Assembly (NCBI GenBank): GCA_009377645.1
Contig: WHTQ01000004.1
Coordinates: forward strand, 1-64,000
Direction of reading: 5' to 3'
Length of the DNA: 64,000 nt
Source: Micromonosporaceae bacterium
GTDB lineage: Bacteria > Actinomycetota > Actinomycetes > Mycobacteriales > Micromonosporaceae
Position 1 is the stretch's first letter; the number at the start of each line of letters is the position of its first letter. Under the pieces are notes generated by a model, which was given only the letters and a program-made list of their open reading frames with translations, did no database searches and had not been told where the DNA came from. Below are positions 23,407-32,017 of the stretch, piece by piece. A program made the translations under genes and the position numbers.

Positions 23407-26280
23407 ATGGCTCCCAGCACGAGAGCGAGCGGGCGCGGGAGCGGGCCGGTGGCCGGCAGTGAGTCCCGGCCGGTGAGCCGCGGGCGGTACGAGCGGGTCG
23501 CCGGCGCGGCCGATCCGGAGCTGGCGCTGCGTCAGCTGGACCGGCTCACCGAAGCGGCCGGCGAGGACCCGTTGGCCAGCCCGCTCGCCGCCGACCCGGC
23601 GGTCCGGCGGCGGCTGGTGGCGGTCCTCGGTGCCTCGTCCGCCCTCGGGGACCACCTGGTCGCCAACCCGGCCGAGTGGCGCCACCTGGCCAACCCGCCG
23701 CCCGCGGGAGCCGCCGACCCGCCAGCTGACCTCTCCCGAGCCACCGACGTCGCCGGGCTGCGCACCAGCTACCGGCGGGCGCTGATGCAGATCGCCGCCG
23801 ACGACCTCACCGGCGGGTCCGACGTGGAGCAGACGATGGCCCGCCTGTCCGACCTCGCGGACGGCACCCTGGCCGCCGCGCACCAGCTGGCTGCGGCACC
23901 GTCGTCTCCGTCGTCGGCCCTTTCTGTGGTGGCGATGGGTAAGTGCGGCGGCCGCGAGCTCAACTACGTATCCGATGTGGACGTTATCTTCGTCGCGCCG
24001 GACGGCGCCGACCTGCCGGCCGCCACCGGCCTGGCCACCGGGCTGATGGCGATCTGCGGGCAGGTCGCCTGGCCGGTCGATGCCGGGCTGCGGCCGGAGG
24101 GCGGTCGGGGCCCGCTGGTGCGTACCCTCGCCAGCCACCTCGCCTACTACCGTGGCTGGGCACGCACCTGGGAGTTCCAGGCCCTGCTGAAGGCCCGTCC
24201 GGCCGCCGGCGATCCGGCCCTCGGCAGGCAGTGGCTGGCACAGCTGCAGCCGCTGGTCTGGTTGGCCGCCACCCGCCCGGACGCGGTCGAGGACATCCGG
24301 GCGATGCGCCGGCGGATCGTCGAGTCGGTCTCCCGGCAGCAGGCGGACCGGGAGATCAAGCGAGGGCCGGGCGGGCTGCGCGACATCGAGTTCGCGGTGC
24401 AGCTGCTGCAGCTGGTGCACGGCCGCGGGGACGAGTCGCTGCGCCGGGCCGGTACGCTGCCGGCGCTGCGGGCGCTGGTGGCCGGCGGTTACGTGGGTCG
24501 CTCCGACGGCGAGGCGCTGATCGCCGCGTACCGGTTCCTGCGCACAGTGGAGCACCGGCTGCAGCTGCAGCGGCTGCGCCGCACCCACCTGGTGCCGGAC
24601 GATCCGGCCGGGCTGCGCTGGCTGGCCTCGGCGCTCGGCTACCGCGGTGACGCGGTGGCCGCCTTCCGCGCCGACTGGCTCGCGCACGCCGGGCAGGTGC
24701 GGCGGCTGCACGTCAAGCTGCTCTACCGGCCGCTGCTGGCGGCGGTGGCGCGGGTCCCGACCGACTCGCTGCGGCTGACCCCGGAGGCGGCCCGGACCCG
24801 GCTGGAGGCGCTCGGGTTCGCCGACCCGCCCGGCGCCCTGCGCCACCTGCAGGCGCTGACCGCTGGCGTGTCCCGCACCGCGGCCATCCAACGCACGCTG
24901 CTGCCGGTGCTGCTGGAGCAGTTCGCCGACGCGCCGGAGCCGGACCGCGGGCTGCTCGCGTACCGGCAGGTCTCCGACGCCCTCGGCCCGGTGCCCTGGT
25001 ATCTGCGGCTGCTGCGCGACTCCGGCCCGGTGTCGCAACGGCTGGCCCGGGTGCTCGGGCTGTCCCGGTTCGTCGCGGACCTGCTGGCCCGGGACCCGGA
25101 GGCGGTGCGGCTGCTGGCCGACGACGGCGAGCTGTCGCTCCGACCGGGGCAGGTGCTCCGGGCCGGCTTCGCGGCCGCCGCCGCCCGGCACGCCGAGTCC
25201 GGCGGCGCCGACCGCCCGGCCGGGGTGACCGCGGTCCGGGCGGTCCGGGCGCTGCGCCGCCGGGAGCTGGTCCGGATCGCCTGCGCCGACGCGCTCGCGG
25301 GCGGCGGAGACCTGGCTCCCGAGCCGCCGGTCGACGTGGACCTGGTCGGCCAGGCGCTGGCCGACGTGACCGACGCCACGCTCGCGGCCACAGTGGAGGT
25401 TGCCGGCGCCGACGCCCCGGCGGGGCTGCGGTTCGCGGTGATCGGGATGGGCAGCCTGGGCGGCCAGGAGCTCACCTATCCGTCGGATGCGGACGTCCTG
25501 TTCGTCTACGACGCACCGACCGGCGTCGCCGAGGACCAGGCGGCCGCCGCCGCGCACGCGATCGCCGAGCGGCTGCGCTCGCTGCTGTCGGCGCCGGCAC
25601 CCGACCCGCCGCTCGGCGTCGACGCCGGCCTGCGCCCGGAGGGGCGGCAGGGGCCGCTGGTACGCAGCCTCGCCGCGTACGAGCAGTATTACGCCCGCTG
25701 GTCCGGAGTCTGGGAGGCGCAGGCCCTGCTGCGGGCCCGGCTCGTGGCCGGCGACACCGACCTGGGTGGACGGTTCCTGGCGCTCGCCGACCGGATCCGC
25801 TATCCGGCCGACGGGCTGAGCCGGGAACAGGTGGTGGAGATCCGGCGGATCAAGGCCCGGGTGGAGGCGGAACGGCTGCCGCGCGGGGCGGATCCGCGTA
25901 CCCACACCAAGCTCGGGCGGGGCGGCCTGGCCGATGTGGAGTGGACAGTCCAGTTGCTACAGTTGCGGCACGGCCATGCGGTGGCCGGGCTGCGCACCCC
26001 GCGTACGCTCCCGGCGCTGGCCGCCGCCCGGTCGGCCGGGCTGGTCACCGCGGCCGACGCGGAGGCCCTGTCGGCGGGCTGGACCCTGGCCGCCCAGGTC
26101 CGGAACGCGCTGACCCTGGTGCGCGGCCGGGCCACCGACGAGCTGCCCGCGCACGGCCCGGAGCTGGCCGGGGTGGTCCGGCTGCTCGGGCTGGACCAGG
26201 CGCCGGGCGAGTTCCACGACCACTACCTGCGGGTGGCGCGCCGGTCCCGGGCCGCCGTGGAGCGGGTCTTCCATGGCTGA
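23407..26280 (+). CDS. glnE: Bifunctional glutamine synthetase adenylyltransferase / adenylyl-removing enzyme
   Basis: 957 residues from ATG 23407 (GGAG 7 nt upstream). Two nucleotidyltransferase domains: the N-terminal de-adenylylase with VVAMGKCGGRELNYVSDVDVIFV and IKRGPGGLRDIEFAVQLLQL, and the C-terminal adenylylase with VIGMGSLGGQELTYPSDADVLFV and KLGRGGLADVEWTVQLLQL. It adds AMP to, and removes it from, a Tyr of GlnA to match activity to nitrogen supply. glnA and glnB/glnK are not in the window. A much longer upstream extension overlaps the amidotransferase out of frame and is not real. Overlaps the next gene by 8 bp. Confidence 0.95.
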   Translation: MAPSTRASGRGSGPVAGSESRPVSRGRYERVAGAADPELALRQLDRLTEAAGEDPLASPLAADPAVRRRLVAVLGASSALGDHLVANPAEWRHLANPPPAGAADPPADLSRATDVAGLRTSYRRALMQIAADDLTGGSDVEQTMARLSDLADGTLAAAHQLAAAPSSPSSALSVVAMGKCGGRELNYVSDVDVIFVAPDGADLPAATGLATGLMAICGQVAWPVDAGLRPEGGRGPLVRTLASHLAYYRGWARTWEFQALLKARPAAGDPALGRQWLAQLQPLVWLAATRPDAVEDIRAMRRRIVESVSRQQADREIKRGPGGLRDIEFAVQLLQLVHGRGDESLRRAGTLPALRALVAGGYVGRSDGEALIAAYRFLRTVEHRLQLQRLRRTHLVPDDPAGLRWLASALGYRGDAVAAFRADWLAHAGQVRRLHVKLLYRPLLAAVARVPTDSLRLTPEAARTRLEALGFADPPGALRHLQALTAGVSRTAAIQRTLLPVLLEQFADAPEPDRGLLAYRQVSDALGPVPWYLRLLRDSGPVSQRLARVLGLSRFVADLLARDPEAVRLLADDGELSLRPGQVLRAGFAAAAARHAESGGADRPAGVTAVRAVRALRRRELVRIACADALAGGGDLAPEPPVDVDLVGQALADVTDATLAATVEVAGADAPAGLRFAVIGMGSLGGQELTYPSDADVLFVYDAPTGVAEDQAAAAAHAIAERLRSLLSAPAPDPPLGVDAGLRPEGRQGPLVRSLAAYEQYYARWSGVWEAQALLRARLVAGDTDLGGRFLALADRIRYPADGLSREQVVEIRRIKARVEAERLPRGADPRTHTKLGRGGLADVEWTVQLLQLRHGHAVAGLRTPRTLPALAAARSAGLVTAADAEALSAGWTLAAQVRNALTLVRGRATDELPAHGPELAGVVRLLGLDQAPGEFHDHYLRVARRSRAAVERVFHG

Positions 26281-28021
26281 CGCCGCCCCACCGGTCGTCC
26301 TGGTCAGCGAGCGCCGGCTCGCAGCGCGCTCCCGGCGTTCGCCGCTGCCGGTGCTGGCCACCCTGGCGGTGGCGGTCGCGCTGACCGGTTGGTGGCTGGC
26401 GGTACCGCCGCTGGGAACCGACCTGTCCGCCCAGGTGGCACGGGCGGACTTCTTCGCCGCGCACGGCTGGACGCCGATCGACTTCCGGTGGTACGGAGGG
26501 GTGTCGCCGCACGGCTACAGCCTGCTGTCGCCGCCGCTGATGGCCTGGTTCGGACCCCGCCCGGTCGGCGCCGTGGCCGCGGTCGGGTCCGCGCTCGCAC
26601 TGGTCGCGCTGTTGCGCCGGACCGGCGCGGTCCGCCCGTTGCTGGGCGGGGTGCTCGGTGTCGTCTGCTTCACCGGCAACCTGGTCTCCGGCCGGGTAAC
26701 GTTCGCGCTCGGTATCGCCCTCGCCCTCCTCGCCCTCCTCGTGTTGATCATGGAGTGGGGGTCGGTCGGGCGGTGGGCGTCGGTCGGGCGATGGGCGCTG
26801 GCGGGGCTGCTGGCCGCGCTCGCGGCGGCCGCCAGCCCGGTCGCCGGGCTGTTCGTCGGGCTGGCCGGGGTGGCGATCGCGATCGACGCCCGGCTGCGCC
26901 GCTCGCGCGCCCCCGCCGACCCAGGGCTCCCGCGGGAGGCCACCTCGCCGGAGTACGCGGGCGGTGCGCCGGCACCGGGATTCGTCGGCGGGGCGGTGCT
27001 GGCGGCCGGGGCGGCCGTCCCGATCGCGGTGATGGCGGGCTGGTTCGGCTCCGGCGGCTGGATGAACATCAGCCGATCGGACCTGGTCCACGCGGCGGTG
27101 GCCAGCCTCGCCGTCGCCGCCCTGGTGCCCCGCCGGGTGGTCCGGATCGGCGCGCTGCTGTCCGCCGCCGGCGTGCTCACCGCGTACCTGGTGCAGACCC
27201 CGGTGGGGCTGAACGCCACCCGGCTCGCGACCCTGCTGGCGCTCCCGCTGGTGGCCGGGTACGTGACGGTACCCGGGTGGCTGCGCCGCCGCCTCGGGTC
27301 GCACTCGCCGGGCGCGTGGCGAGGCGCGGGGGTGGCGGCGCTGGTGGTGCTGCTGGCGGCGCTCGCCTGGTGGCAGCCGCCGGTGCTCCGGCAGGACCTG
27401 ACCAGCGGCGGTGACCCGACCGCCGCACCGGGCTACTTCGCGCCACTGGCCGCGGAACTGGCTGCCCGTTCTCCGGCCGGCCGGGTGGAAGTCGTTCCGA
27501 CGGCCCACTACTGGGAGTCGGCCTACCTGAACGCGCCGCCGCTCGCGCGGGGCTGGCTGCGCCAGGTCGACCTCGGCCAGAACCCGCTGTTCTTCGACGG
27601 CACGCTGGACGCAGAGAGCTACCGGCGGTGGCTGGTGGACACCGGCGTGTCCTATGTGGCGCTGGCCAACGCGCCGGAGTCGTGGGTCGGGCGGCCGGAG
27701 GCCGAGCTGGTCCGGCGCGGAGTGCCGTACCTCACGGTGGTGTGGAAGTCACCCGACTGGACACTGTACGCGGTGGCCGGCGAACCCGGGATCGTCCAGC
27801 CACCCGCCACCCTGCTCTCGGCGACCGCCGACCGGGTCGAGTTCGAGGCCACCGGCCCGGGCACGGTCGCCGTGAAGGTGCGGTGGTCTCGATGGCTGGC
27901 GATCTCCGGCCCCGGCCAGGCGTGCCTGGCGCAGGCCGGTGACTGGACCACGGTCCAGGTGACCGAGCCCGGACGGTTCCGGATCACCGGCTCCGTCACC
28001 GCACCCGGCCCGCGCTGCTGA
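26273..28021 (+). CDS. Polytopic membrane protein, GT-C-like, unknown function
   Basis: 582 residues overlapping glnE by 8 bp. About ten membrane helices in the first 370 residues (for example PVLATLAVAVALTGWWLAV, LGIALALLALLVLIM, GVAALVVLLAALAWW), then a soluble domain of about 200 residues with RVEVVPTAHYWESAYLNAPPLARGWLRQVD, SYRRWLVDTGVSYVALANA and RGVPYLTVVWKSPDWTLYAV. Layout and motifs recall integral-membrane glycosyltransferases or YfhO-like proteins, but no catalytic Asp pair was identified. An 18-bp direct repeat (26762-26797) encodes duplicated SVGRWA. Confidence 0.6.
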   Translation: MADAAPPVVLVSERRLAARSRRSPLPVLATLAVAVALTGWWLAVPPLGTDLSAQVARADFFAAHGWTPIDFRWYGGVSPHGYSLLSPPLMAWFGPRPVGAVAAVGSALALVALLRRTGAVRPLLGGVLGVVCFTGNLVSGRVTFALGIALALLALLVLIMEWGSVGRWASVGRWALAGLLAALAAAASPVAGLFVGLAGVAIAIDARLRRSRAPADPGLPREATSPEYAGGAPAPGFVGGAVLAAGAAVPIAVMAGWFGSGGWMNISRSDLVHAAVASLAVAALVPRRVVRIGALLSAAGVLTAYLVQTPVGLNATRLATLLALPLVAGYVTVPGWLRRRLGSHSPGAWRGAGVAALVVLLAALAWWQPPVLRQDLTSGGDPTAAPGYFAPLAAELAARSPAGRVEVVPTAHYWESAYLNAPPLARGWLRQVDLGQNPLFFDGTLDAESYRRWLVDTGVSYVALANAPESWVGRPEAELVRRGVPYLTVVWKSPDWTLYAVAGEPGIVQPPATLLSATADRVEFEATGPGTVAVKVRWSRWLAISGPGQACLAQAGDWTTVQVTEPGRFRITGSVTAPGPRC

Positions 28022-28041
28022 GTCGGGGCGGCGCGGTCGGT

Positions 28042-30636
28042 CTACGGGCGGAGGGCCAGGGTGTCGGTCGCCTCGGCCTCGATCGTGGGGCGGTGCCACC
28101 GCCACGGGAGCAGCTCGCCGGTCCGCCACGGTTCGAGCTGGTCCAGATAGTTCGGATGGTACGGGTGGCCGGAGTTACCGGTCATCTGCACCCAGCCCGC
28201 ACCGTCCAGATCGGACATGTCGATCACCATCCGCATCGAGGGGGTGGCCGTCACCTCGTACCCCTCGGCCGCGTTCCAGGCGTTCGCGTTGACGATCGCC
28301 GGCCCGCCCGCGGTCTGGACCGGGCCGCGGTTGAACAGCGCCTCGACCGGCCCGATCCCGGAGCTGCCGAACGTCGCGTCCCGCAGGGTCAGCGTGTGCA
28401 TCCGGCCCCACCGCCAGTCCCGCGGGTGGTCGCCCTGCGCGGCGGCCAGCTCCTTGTACCCCTCGGCCAGCGCCCGCGCCAGCACGTCGTCGCGGGTCTC
28501 CGGCGGTGGTGTCCCGGTCCGGTCCCACCACGGTGCGGCCGGCTCGTCCAGCAGCCCGGTCACCACCTGGAACCACCGTCCGCCGCCGATCGGCTGCTGG
28601 TCGTCGGGCAGCTCGTCGAAGGTCAGCGCCAGCAGCTGCCGCCACACCGCGTTGAAGTAGGCCGCGGCGGCCGAGCTGTCCGCCTGCGGCGTCCCCGGGT
28701 CCCCATCCGCCGGTTGCTGGAAGTCCCACCGCCGCAACAGGTCCAGCGCCGCCGCCTCGTCCCGGCTCGGGGCCGGGTCGGCCGCCGTGAGCAGGGCGGG
28801 TACGAGGGTCGGGGCGAGCCCGTTGCGGCTGTCGAACTGGATCCGTCGCATGTCGTCGACCGTCACCGGTCCGGTCACGAGCTGCTCGGCGAGCAGCTCG
28901 TGGATCCGGTCGCTGCGGTAGCCGTAGGCCCAGTCGTCGGTCAGGTGGGGCTGGTACTGCGGGCCGATCACCGGCTGGTTCGCCGTGACGACCAGCCCGT
29001 CCGGCGGGTTCAGGAGGCTCGGCAGCTGCTCGAACGGGACCGGGTCGCGCCAGTCGTACGCCGGGTCCCAGCCCGGTGCCGGGATCCGGCCGTCCCCGGT
29101 GCCGCGTACCGGCACCACTCCCGGCGCCTGGTAGCCGATGTTACCGTCCACATCGGCGTAGATCAGGTTCTGCGCGGGCACCTCGAACAGCTCCGCCGCC
29201 GCCCGGAAGTCGTCCCAGCCGGTGGCCTGGTTGAGCGCGAACAGCGCCTCGATCGTGCGCCCCGGTTGCAGCGCGGTCCAGGCCAGCGACAGCGCCTGCG
29301 TGGCCGGCGGCTGCTCCGGGTCGCCGGGGGAGCCGTCGGCCAGCTCCTGCAGCTCTTCGGAGGCGTCGGAGACCACCGGGCCGCGGTGGGTCTGGCGTAC
29401 CCGGATGGTTACGTCCTCCCCGCCGGCGACCCGGATCGTCTCCTCCCGCACCGTCAGGTCCCGCCACTGCCCGTCCACCTGGTAGCGGTCGCCGTCGATC
29501 CGTTCCAGGTAGAGGTCGGTGACGTCGGAGCCCAGGTTGGTGAACCCCCAGGCGATCCGCTCGTTGTGTCCGATCACGACCCCGGGTAGGCCGGAGAAGC
29601 TGAACCCGCTGACCCGGTACCCGCAGGTGCAGTGCAGCCCCACCTGGTGCCAGATCCCGGGCATGCTCACGCCCAGGTGCGGGTCGTTGGCCAGGATCGG
29701 GGCGCCGCTGGCGGTGTGCTCCCCGCCGACCACCCAGGAGTTGGAGCCGAGCCCGGCACCGGCGGTCCCGAGCAGCCGGGGGAGTTCTGCGAGCGACGAC
29801 TGGAGCGCGGCGAGCGGGCGGGCGGCGCCAGACAGCTCACCGGCTGCTGGCGGCTCACCGGTCGCGGCCTCGCCGGCCGGGGCGTCCGGGTCGAACCCGC
29901 CGTCCACGACCCGCCCGGCGGTGACGATCGGCGCCCGCTGTTCGTACGGGTAGGCGGGGTAGAGCTGGTCGACCTGGTCGGTGCCCAGCCCGGCGGCCAG
30001 CAGCCGCGCCCGCTCGATCTCGTCCTCCAGGTTGCCGCGCAGGTCCCAGGCCATCGCCTTGAGCCACGCCAGGCTGTCCACCGGGTCCCACGGCGCGATC
30101 TGGTAGCCGGAGCTCTGCACCCCCAGCAGCCGGTACTGGAGGGCCTTCCGGCCGGTGGCAGCCGGACCACCGGTCCCCGCCACCCAGGCGTTCACCCCTT
30201 CCGCGTACGCGGTCAGGTAGTCCCTGGTCTCGGGGGAGACCAGCGCCCACTCGGCCTCGGCCACCCGCCGCCAGCCCAGGGTGCGCAGGAACGCGTCGGT
30301 CTCCACCTGGTCGGGACCGAACCACTCGGCCAGCCGCCCGCTGGTGACGTGCCGGCGGAAGTCCATCTCCCAGAACCGGTCCTGCGCGTGCACGTACCCC
30401 TGCGCGCGGAACAGGTCCGGGATGGTCGCCGCGTAGATCTGCGGGATGCCGTGGGCGTCCCGATAGACCGTCACCGGGGCGGACAGCCCGGCCAGCGGCA
30501 GCTGCCCGTCGTAGGTCGGGAACGGCCGCCGCGCCGACCACACCGCGAGCAGCCCCACCACCTGGACCAGCACCAGCAACCCGGCGAGCGCCCCGAGTCC
30601 GTACCGCCCCAGCCTCTGCCACCGTCGCCGAGCCAT
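28042..30636 (-). CDS. Penicillin acylase family (S45) hydrolase
   Basis: 864 residues. An N-terminal hydrophobic segment (about 12-34) exports or anchors it. The alpha part includes VYRDAHGIPQIYA and YVHAQDRFWEMDFRRH; the Ntn-hydrolase nucleophile is in GLGSNSWVVGG (Ser about 298), where self-cleavage yields the beta chain, followed by ILANDPHLGVSMPGIWHQVGLHC, FSFSGLPGVVIGHNERIAWGFTN and the C-terminal TGNSGHPYHPNYLDQ. Family members cleave amide-linked acyl groups from beta-lactams, acyl-homoserine lactones or lipids; the substrate here is not deducible. Likely extracellular or membrane-bound. Convergent with the preceding gene, 20 bp apart. Confidence 0.85.
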   Translation of the reverse strand: MARRRWQRLGRYGLGALAGLLVLVQVVGLLAVWSARRPFPTYDGQLPLAGLSAPVTVYRDAHGIPQIYAATIPDLFRAQGYVHAQDRFWEMDFRRHVTSGRLAEWFGPDQVETDAFLRTLGWRRVAEAEWALVSPETRDYLTAYAEGVNAWVAGTGGPAATGRKALQYRLLGVQSSGYQIAPWDPVDSLAWLKAMAWDLRGNLEDEIERARLLAAGLGTDQVDQLYPAYPYEQRAPIVTAGRVVDGGFDPDAPAGEAATGEPPAAGELSGAARPLAALQSSLAELPRLLGTAGAGLGSNSWVVGGEHTASGAPILANDPHLGVSMPGIWHQVGLHCTCGYRVSGFSFSGLPGVVIGHNERIAWGFTNLGSDVTDLYLERIDGDRYQVDGQWRDLTVREETIRVAGGEDVTIRVRQTHRGPVVSDASEELQELADGSPGDPEQPPATQALSLAWTALQPGRTIEALFALNQATGWDDFRAAAELFEVPAQNLIYADVDGNIGYQAPGVVPVRGTGDGRIPAPGWDPAYDWRDPVPFEQLPSLLNPPDGLVVTANQPVIGPQYQPHLTDDWAYGYRSDRIHELLAEQLVTGPVTVDDMRRIQFDSRNGLAPTLVPALLTAADPAPSRDEAAALDLLRRWDFQQPADGDPGTPQADSSAAAAYFNAVWRQLLALTFDELPDDQQPIGGGRWFQVVTGLLDEPAAPWWDRTGTPPPETRDDVLARALAEGYKELAAAQGDHPRDWRWGRMHTLTLRDATFGSSGIGPVEALFNRGPVQTAGGPAIVNANAWNAAEGYEVTATPSMRMVIDMSDLDGAGWVQMTGNSGHPYHPNYLDQLEPWRTGELLPWRWHRPTIEAEATDTLALRP

Positions 30637-30732
30637 GGCCGGAGCCTAGCCGGTGGGCCGTACCGCCGGCCCCGGCTCACCTCTTCCGTCCAGGCTGAGC
30701 GGCTCATACGCTGTTGCCCGGGAGTGATCTTC

Positions 30733-30970
30733 ATGGCACGGGGTAGCGAGGCAGGTTGGCCGTCGCCGGTGCTGGTCGGCCGGGAGGTCGAGCTGGCGCG
30801 GCTGGTGGCGGCGGTGTCGGCGCCGCCCGCGGTGGTGGTGGTCGAAGGCGAGTCGGGGATCGGCAAGACCCGGCTGGTGAGCGAGCTGCGGGTGCATCCG
30901 GCGCTGGCAGGGCGGCGGTTCGGCTATGGCTGCTGCCGCCCGATTCGGGAGCCGTTCCCGCTGGGTGCGG
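30733..30970 (+). pseudogene. LAL-type AAA/LuxR regulator, N-terminal fragment
   Basis: ATG 30733 opens SPVLVGREVELARLVAAVS, Walker A VVVVEGESGIGKTRLVSEL, then HPALAGRR and CCRPIREPFPLG, the start of a large ATP-binding LuxR regulator. Homology ends after about 75 residues where frame and content change; the remaining 800 or so residues of such a protein are missing. Confidence 0.65.
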
Positions 30971-31381
30971 TTCGAGGTGTTCGACCGCCCGGTCCACATC
31001 CGGCAGCAGTGGCACGTGGCGCCGCTGACCCCTGGCGCGGTCACCGCCTCGGAAGCCCAGGCGATCCCGGACCCGCTTGCTCCCGAGCCGACGTTCCTGG
31101 CGACCTGCACTGTGTGCCGGACCAACGACATCCTCCTGCCGTACCTCCACGTGGTGACCGGAGGTCCGGACCGGGCTACGAATGTGCACAGTGGGGGATC
31201 ATCGGCCTACCGGAGGAGCCCTGCCAGCCTCAGCCAGTGGTGTTCGCCAGCCATGACCCGAGCGACAGCCTCGCATCGGACAACACGGTCGCCGCGCCCG
31301 GCGGGCACCGGTTCACCGTCCACGCGTACCACTCGCCCTCGACCCACCACATCCCGTCCGCGGTTTCTTGTGACGGCGTAG
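30970..31381 (+). pseudogene. Fragments of an unidentified protein with CxxC-type motifs
   Basis: One frame (about 30965-31170) reads WVRFEVFDRPVHIRQQWHV, PDPLAPEPTFLATCTVCRTNDILLPYLHVVTGGPD; the next coherent stretch, in another frame, reads GYECAQWGIIGLPEEPC, PVVFASHDPSDSLASDNT, GHRFTVHAYHSPSTHHIPS. Both look protein-like and may be one zinc-ribbon type gene broken by a frameshift near 31165. No family recognised. It directly follows the LAL fragment, so the junction is a scar. Confidence 0.35.
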
Positions 31382-31963
31382 TCAAGCCGGGGCAGCGGCG
31401 CCTGGACCACCTCGGCCCGACGCCGCGGTCCCGGCGGTGCGCCCCCGGGCTGGGGGTTGAACAGCGATCTCGCCGGAACCGGCTGGCCCCCTGAGGTGGC
31501 AGTGGCGGCACCGTTGAGCTGCGCCGATGCCGTACCCCCACTGGCCCCCACCCCCGAGCGCCCGGAACGCTCCCCACACCTTCGCAGCAATCCGGGGGTC
31601 CTTGGCTCCTCCTGGAGGTGGCTGGCGGCGGCATCCTGGGGGAAGCCACAGTCGATGGTGGCGGAGAACTGGTTGGGGGGACGGTGGAGGAGCGCCGACA
31701 GCGAGAGGAACCGGCCAAACCGGTGGTGCGTCCGCCTGGGTCGGTGCAGCAGGTGATCGACGTCCCTGGTTCGTGTGTCCCGAACGCGGTTCGGGACACA
31801 CGGTGGGCATGCCCGGCGAATGGTCGGGCGGCAGGGTTCACGTCGGTGCGTGCACCGCCACTGTGGAGATACGCGGTTCCCGTGGTGGATGGGGGGCGCC
31901 GGCCGCCAGCGATCGGACCCGGTGCCGCCGCACCCACACTACCGACACAGGGAGGGAACAGTG
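31382..31963. other. Long upstream region of the XRE/TPR regulator
   Basis: 582 bp without a gene I can support. It holds a 27-bp perfect palindrome (31774-31800) and, at the end, the GGGAGGG ribosome site of the short ORF at 31964. Confidence 0.5.
31774..31800. promoter_or_regulatory. 27-bp palindrome, probable operator
   Basis: Arms TGTGTCCCGAAC (31774-31785) and its exact complement (31789-31800) around a GCG spacer. With no T-run and no gene end nearby it looks like a protein-binding site rather than a terminator. It is 164 bp before the short ORF preceding the XRE regulator, which may bind it. Confidence 0.55.
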
Positions 31964-32017
31964 ATGTGGATGTTGCTCGTCGGGCACGGAAGCGGGTCGG
32001 AGGTGGCGGACCGGTGA
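31964..32017 (+). CDS. 17-residue ORF coupled to the XRE/TPR regulator
   Basis: ATG 31964 after a strong ribosome site (GGGAGGG, about 7 nt) encodes MWMLLVGHGSGSEVADR; its TGA overlaps the GTG start of the regulator (GTGA at 32014-32017). Probably a leader that allows translational coupling. Not a known family. Confidence 0.5.
   Translation: MWMLLVGHGSGSEVADR

Noticed and set aside
23074-25905. 943-codon minus strand frame
   Set aside because: Shadow of glnE, a high-GC artefact of third-position bias.
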